DNA of 64,000 nt. Source: Rhodospirillaceae bacterium (GTDB lineage Bacteria; Pseudomonadota; Alphaproteobacteria; DSM-16000; Inquilinaceae). The first letter of the stretch is position 1. Every line of letters starts with the position of its first letter. The notes under the pieces are model-generated. The model worked only from the letters and a program-made list of their open reading frames with translations. It was not told where the DNA came from and made no database searches. The stretch is from positions 2,089,501 to 2,153,500 of the forward strand of contig JACKIH010000003.1 in assembly GCA_020638575.1 (NCBI GenBank), given 5' to 3'. The translations under genes were made by a program, and so were the position numbers. Shown one piece after another: positions 60,587 to 64,000 of the stretch.

Positions 60587-61015
60587 GTGGCTGAGATCAA
60601 ACAGGTCTACCTGGAGGACATGGCTGTCGGACAGTCCGCAACGGTCACCAAGACGGTGACGGAGAAGGACGTGGAGATGTTCGCGGAGGTCTCCACAGAC
60701 TGCAATCCGGTCCACCTGGACCAGGCCTACGCCGAAACCACCATGTTCAAGACCCGCATCGCCCACGGCATGCTGGGCGCCAGCCTGATTTCCGCCGTGC
60801 TGGGCACGCAGCTTCCCGGCATGGGCACGATCTATCTGGCCCAGAACCTGCGCTTCAAGGCGCCGGTGAAGCTGGGCGATACGGTCGTCGCCACGGCCAC
60901 GGTGAAGGAGATCGTGGCGGAGAAGAAGCGCGTCGTCCTCACCACCCAGTGCACCGTAGGCGGCACCGTCGTGATCGACGGCGAAGCCACCGTGATGCCG
61001 CCGTCCAAGGGCTGA
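60587..61015 (+). CDS. MaoC family dehydratase
   Basis: A 142-residue hot-dog-fold enzyme: 'VSTDCNPVHLDQAYAETTMF' and 'TRIAHGMLGASLISAVLGTQ' contain the hydratase motif D-x4-H with downstream HG. Likely an (R)-specific enoyl-CoA hydratase, linking beta-oxidation to PHA or lipid synthesis. Start GTG at 60587 with GAGAGGTG upstream. Followed by ribF after 11 nt. Confidence 0.93.
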   Translation: MAEIKQVYLEDMAVGQSATVTKTVTEKDVEMFAEVSTDCNPVHLDQAYAETTMFKTRIAHGMLGASLISAVLGTQLPGMGTIYLAQNLRFKAPVKLGDTVVATATVKEIVAEKKRVVLTTQCTVGGTVVIDGEATVMPPSKG

Positions 61016-61026
61016 CGCGGTCGCGT

Positions 61027-61992
61027 ATGGAGATTTTTCGCGGCCCCGCCGATCTGCCGCCGGCCTGGCGCGGATCGGTTCTGGCGATCGGTAATTTCGA
61101 CGGCGTGCACCGGGGCCACCGCCTCGTCTTGTCGACCGCCCGCGCGGTGGCCGAAGGGGGAGATTGGCCGCTCGGCGCCATGGCGTTCGAGCCGCACCCG
61201 CGCAGCCTGACGCGGCCCGACGATCCGCCCTTTCGCCTCACCCTGTTCGATGAGCGGGCGCGGCTGCTGCGGGCCGCCGGCGTGCAGATGCACGTGGTGG
61301 TGACCTTCGACCGGCACCTCTTGGAGATGTCGCCCGACGACTTCATCGACCAGGTGCTGGTGGCCGGCCTGGGCGTGCGCCACGTGGTGGTGGGCCACGA
61401 CTTCTGCTTCGGCCACAACCGCGTGGGCACCGTCGACACGCTGACCCATGCGGGGGCCAGCCGCGGCTTCGGGGTGACCGTGGTCACCAAGGCGTCGGAC
61501 GAGAGCGGCGGCATCTATTCGTCGACCGCCGCCCGCCAGAACCTGCGCGCCGGGCGTATGCGCGAGGCGGCCGACATCCTCGGCCGGCCGTGGGAGATCA
61601 GCGGCCCGGTGGACGAGGGCGATCACCGCGGCCGCCTGCTGGGCTTTCCCACCGCCAATATCGCCCTCGGCGAGCACCTGCGCCCGGCGCTCGGGGTCTA
61701 CGCCGTGCGCGTCGGTATCGTCGGCAACGGGCCGGACCGGCTGTCGGCGTTCGACGAGCCGGAAGTGTGGCACGACGGCGTGGCCAATCTCGGCATCCGG
61801 CCCATGTACGCGCTGCCGGAGCCGATCCTGGAAGCCCACCTGTTCGACTTTTCCGGCGATCTCTACGGTCGCCTGCTGAGGGTGCAGCTTATCGAGTTCC
61901 TGCGCAGCGAAGCGGCGTTCAACAGCGTCGACGCGCTGGTCCACCAGATGCACCGCGACAGTGAGGCCGCCAAGGCCGCCCTGGCGGAGTAG
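61027..61992 (+). CDS. ribF: Bifunctional riboflavin kinase/FAD synthetase
   Basis: A 321-residue enzyme that makes FMN then FAD. N-domain: 'GSVLAIGNFDGVHRGHRLVL' (nucleotidyltransferase), 'VVVGHDFCFGHNRVGTVDTL'. C-domain: 'GDHRGRLLGFPTANIALGEH' (riboflavin kinase PTAN) and 'ANLGIRPMYALPEPILEAHL'. Both activities look intact. Start at 61027. Confidence 0.96.
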   Translation: MEIFRGPADLPPAWRGSVLAIGNFDGVHRGHRLVLSTARAVAEGGDWPLGAMAFEPHPRSLTRPDDPPFRLTLFDERARLLRAAGVQMHVVVTFDRHLLEMSPDDFIDQVLVAGLGVRHVVVGHDFCFGHNRVGTVDTLTHAGASRGFGVTVVTKASDESGGIYSSTAARQNLRAGRMREAADILGRPWEISGPVDEGDHRGRLLGFPTANIALGEHLRPALGVYAVRVGIVGNGPDRLSAFDEPEVWHDGVANLGIRPMYALPEPILEAHLFDFSGDLYGRLLRVQLIEFLRSEAAFNSVDALVHQMHRDSEAAKAALAE

Positions 61993-62129
61993 CCGTACCG
62001 GATCGGCTGGCCGGGCGACGGACCGGGCCAATTCGTCCCCCCGCCCCTTGCCGGGCTGCCCCCTCTGACCCATTCTCAACCGATCGGTGTGCTGCGGCGC
62101 AGCGCCGCGGCACCGGTGGCCTGATTGCA

Positions 62130-62159
62130 GCGAGCGCATGAAGCCAGTCATGCGCTCGC
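62130..62159. repeat. Perfect 12-bp-stem hairpin
   Basis: GCGAGCGCATGA-agccag-TCATGCGCTCGC is a perfect stem with a 6-nt loop, without a T-tract, about 140 nt downstream of ribF. Could be a rho-independent-like 3' end, an operator, or part of the mop leader. Confidence 0.55.
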
Positions 62160-62203
62160 CCGGCGCGCCCGGGCAGCGAAGGGGTTGGCGGGCGCGCCCC
62201 AGG

Positions 62204-62235
62204 GCCGAGCCGATGGGTCTCCTCATCGGTTCGGC
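62204..62235. repeat. Second hairpin of the mop leader
   Basis: GCCGAGCCGATG and CATCGGTTCGGC pair over 12 bp with one G-U, loop of 8 nt. Confidence 0.5.
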
Positions 62236-62256
62236 AGAATGAGTGCGTCCGCCTTC

Positions 62257-62294
62257 GGCGCGTTGGGGTCCGGCCTCCCGGCCGGGTCCGCGCC
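62257..62294 (+). promoter_or_regulatory. Compound hairpin just upstream of mop
   Basis: Outer GGCGCG/CGCGCC and inner CCGGCC/GGCCGG stems nest into one hairpin 36 nt before the mop ATG. With the two hairpins upstream it makes the 338-bp ribF-mop gap highly structured. No match to the Moco riboswitch was recognised. The gap holds no other gene. Confidence 0.4.
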
Positions 62295-62330
62295 ACATCC
62301 TGAAACAGTCCGGCTTTGGGGGTGTCGACC

Positions 62331-62537
62331 ATGCAGCTCAGCGCGCGCAACCAGTTGAAGGGCACCATCACCGCTGTCGAGCGCGGGCCGATTTCCGCCC
62401 GCGTCCAGATCGATATCGGCGGCGGCAACATCCTGTCGTCGTCGATCACCTGCGCTTCGGCCGACGAACTGGGCCTGGCGGTCGGCGACAGTGTGGTCGC
62501 CATCATCAAGTCCTCCGACGTGATCATCGGCAAATAG
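62331..62537 (+). CDS. mop: Molybdenum-pterin/molybdate-binding protein (molbindin, Mop)
   Basis: A 68-residue single TOBE/Mop domain: 'MQLSARNQLKGTITAVERGP', 'ISARVQIDIGGGNILSSSIT' and 'VGDSVVAIIKSSDVIIGK'. Molbindins form hexamers that store molybdate. Start at 62331 (MQLSARN); an upstream start at 62316 would add 5 residues. Followed by modD after 11 nt. Confidence 0.93.
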   Translation: MQLSARNQLKGTITAVERGPISARVQIDIGGGNILSSSITCASADELGLAVGDSVVAIIKSSDVIIGK

Positions 62538-62548
62538 CGCCTTCAGCG

Positions 62549-63391
62549 ATGCACAGGCTGCCCGATGCCCGGCTCGACGACCTGCTGGCCCAGGATGCGC
62601 CGCACGGCGACCTGACGACCGAGCTGCTGGGCATCGCCGAGGTGCCCGGCCGCATCGTCTTTGCCGCACGCGACGCCATGGTGGCCTGCTGTATGGAGGA
62701 GGCGGCCGGCATGCTGGCCCGCCTGGGGGCAGAGGTGACGGATGTGGTGCCGAGCGGCACCGCCGTGCCCGCGGGCGCGCAGATCCTGGCGGCCCAAGGC
62801 CCCGCCGGCGCCCTGCATGCGGCCTGGAAGGTGGCGCAGACGCTGGTGGAATACGCGTCCGGCATCGCCACTCGCACCCGCGGGATCGTGGCGGCCGCAC
62901 GTGCGGTAAGCCCCGGCATCGTCGTGGCCTGCACGCGCAAGAACTTTCCCGGCGCCAAGGACATCAGTGCCAAGGCGGTGGTGGCCGGCGGCGCCTCGCT
63001 GCACCGCCTCGGCCTGTCGGAAACCGTGCTGGTGTTTCCCGAACACCGGGCCTTCCTGGCGGGCGATCCGGCGGTGTGGCTGGCCGATCTGAAGGCGCGG
63101 GCACCGGAAAAGAAAATCGTGGTGGAGGCGGCGACGGTGGTGGACGCCGTCGCACTTGCCCGCGCCGGCGCCGATGTGGTGCAGCTTGAAAAGCTGTCGC
63201 CGGCCGACGGCGCGGCGGTGGTCAAGGCCACGCGCGATCTGGTGCCCGCCCCGGTGATCGCCGCGGCCGGCGGCATCACCGAAGCCAACGCCGCGGAGCA
63301 TGCCGCCAGCGGCGTCGGCGTGCTGGTGACGTCGGCCCCCTATTCCGGCCGTCCGGCCGACGTGAAGGTGACGCTGGGGCCGATTGCCTGA
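62549..63391 (+). CDS. modD: ModD (quinolinate phosphoribosyltransferase-like molybdenum protein)
   Basis: A 280-residue protein of the NadC fold but with the ModD subtype sequence: 'DDLLAQDAPHGDLTTELLGI', 'ARDAMVACCMEEAAGMLARL', 'AAWKVAQTLVEYASGIATRT', 'VACTRKNFPGAKDISAKAVV' and 'SETVLVFPEHRAFL'. Adjacent to mop, so ModD rather than NadC. The reaction of ModD is not established. The stop lies in a 2 x 17 bp repeat. Confidence 0.9.
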   Translation: MHRLPDARLDDLLAQDAPHGDLTTELLGIAEVPGRIVFAARDAMVACCMEEAAGMLARLGAEVTDVVPSGTAVPAGAQILAAQGPAGALHAAWKVAQTLVEYASGIATRTRGIVAAARAVSPGIVVACTRKNFPGAKDISAKAVVAGGASLHRLGLSETVLVFPEHRAFLAGDPAVWLADLKARAPEKKIVVEAATVVDAVALARAGADVVQLEKLSPADGAAVVKATRDLVPAPVIAAAGGITEANAAEHAASGVGVLVTSAPYSGRPADVKVTLGPIA

Positions 63392-63418
63392 CCTGGCCGG
63401 CTGCCTGACCTGGCCGGC
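63385..63418. repeat. Two perfect 17-bp tandem repeats over the modD stop
   Basis: TGCCTGACCTGGCCGGC is present twice in tandem; the first copy includes the TGA stop of modD, as in the repeat at 26920-26967. Confidence 0.8.
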
Positions 63419-63447
63419 TGACCGGGTGGCGTGGCCGGGTCGTGCAA

Positions 63448-63491
63448 CCGGATGGAAGGGTGACAGTTTGGACCGGGTACATGGGTAACAG
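63448..63491. mobile_element. Insertion-sequence end relic (IS481-like), second copy
   Basis: CCGGATGGAAGGGTGAC followed by ACCGGGTACATGGGTAACA matches the relic at 37041-37093 in order and orientation. No transposase. It lies between modD and the peptide-maturase gene. Confidence 0.5.
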
Positions 63492-63569
63492 TGTTCTTGG
63501 TGTGTCCGCGTGGTGGTGGGGCGAGCTTGTGGGCACGAACCAGACCGACACGATGACTGTCGATTGGCC

Positions 63570-64000
63570 CTAACCCTTCGGGTAGCAGGGATTGCAGCCG
63601 GACGGTGCGCAGGGTCCCGGCCCCCACTTCGGCGAACAGGCACCGTAGGGGGCGCACGTCTTGGGTGCGCAGATGTCTGTGGCGCCCTGCATCTCGTCGT
63701 CGCCGTGTCGACCTCCGGTGTGTGCATAGATCTCGTCGCGGATCGACCTCATTCGCGTCGACCCGACAATGTTGCCCAACGTGTCATCACGGACCGATCC
63801 CACGGTCCATGGCTTCGACATGATGCAGGGGGAGACGCCACCGTCGGGAGCAACGCACACCGTGTTGCCGGCACATTCGCCGCAGAGCTGGGTCATGTCG
63901 GCAGCATTTGCGTCGCCACCGCGCCCGATCTTTCGGAGGCCGTCGGTGCCCACATTTTGCACGCCAATGCTGCGTAGGAACGCCACCGTCTGATCGACGG
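63570..64000 (-). CDS. Radical SAM/SPASM peptide maturase, C-terminal part (5' end outside window)
   Basis: The frame is open to the right edge ('VDQTVAFLRSIGVQNVGTDG' precedes a GTG at 63986), so only the C-terminal 143 residues are seen. They contain a SPASM-like cluster site 'LCGECAGNTVCVAPDGGVSP' then 'CIMSKPWTVGSV', as in FxsB-type RiPP maturases of actinobacteria, and a Cys/Pro tail 'CAPKTCAPYGACSPKWGPGP' then 'CAPSGCNPCYPKG'. The radical SAM core, precursor peptide and any partners must lie beyond 64000. Confidence 0.7.
   Translation of the reverse strand, partial: VDQTVAFLRSIGVQNVGTDGLRKIGRGGDANAADMTQLCGECAGNTVCVAPDGGVSPCIMSKPWTVGSVRDDTLGNIVGSTRMRSIRDEIYAHTGGRHGDDEMQGATDICAPKTCAPYGACSPKWGPGPCAPSGCNPCYPKG

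Noticed and set aside
62204..62330. Moco riboswitch before mop
   Set aside because: Hairpins are present, but I could not align them to the conserved Moco RNA core.

Overview
The window is GC-rich DNA, densely packed with genes on both strands, from a chromosome of an alphaproteobacterium. The gene set (HspQ, UgpBAEC, FchA next to FolD, DUF1178, DUF971, Trm112-type and CnoX-type proteins, many short ATGA/GTGA overlaps) suggests a Rhodospirillales-like organism; that placement is inference, because no rRNA or other strong phylogenetic marker is present. Most genes are housekeeping, with accessory DNA at a few points.

Layout. 1-1.9 kb: hspQ-mepA-unknown operon, cut by the left edge. 1.9-6.6 kb: an HNH protein and a ugpBAEC glycerol-3-phosphate uptake operon. 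6.7-8.9 kb: a membrane adenylate/guanylate cyclase behind a small XRE regulator, divergent from an 88-codon unknown gene whose promoter carries two identical operators. 8.9-18 kb: msrA, DUF1178, a Bcr/CflA efflux protein, two hairpin mobile-like repeats, a Yip1 protein, an RlmD/RumA-type RNA methyltransferase, an Xaa-Pro aminopeptidase, a candidate small RNA and trpS. 18-31 kb: hemolysin III-like, MFS and MAPEG membrane proteins, rdgB-hemW, a lytic transglycosylase, an XRE regulator, a desaturase, a PhnD-like protein, a methyltransferase, a cNMP-binding protein, DinB, an AT-rich orphan and purEK. 31-37 kb: a diguanylate cyclase and a minus-strand operon cnoX-lon-like-GNAT-Trm112-DUF971-cyclase, a prolyl-tRNA deacylase and tRNA-Gly(GCC).

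37.5-48 kb: an uncharacterised three-gene envelope module (OmpA-like, MotA/ExbB-like, and a MotB-like protein with an enormous coiled coil), an ankyrin protein, tonB under a cobalamin riboswitch, and polA. 48-53 kb: an AT-rich AAA/DUF4143 ATPase that looks acquired, and two pairs of paralogous membrane or envelope proteins. 52.9-53.8 kb: a tRNA-Leu(UAA) gene split by a 382-nt group I intron, followed by a 10-unit minisatellite. 53.8-64 kb: a PPP phosphatase, a GST, an HxlR regulator divergent from a VOC-DUF1428-VOC operon, folate genes (fchA, folD, folK), MaoC, ribF, and mop-modD for molybdenum. The right edge holds the C-terminal part of a radical SAM/SPASM protein of the peptide-maturase type with a cysteine-rich tail.

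The most interesting items are the intron-containing tRNA-Leu, the coiled-coil stator-like module, the truncated RiPP-type maturase at the right edge, the paired operators at 8.4 kb, and the candidate small RNA at 16.6 kb. All identifications come from reading motifs by eye; no database was searched.
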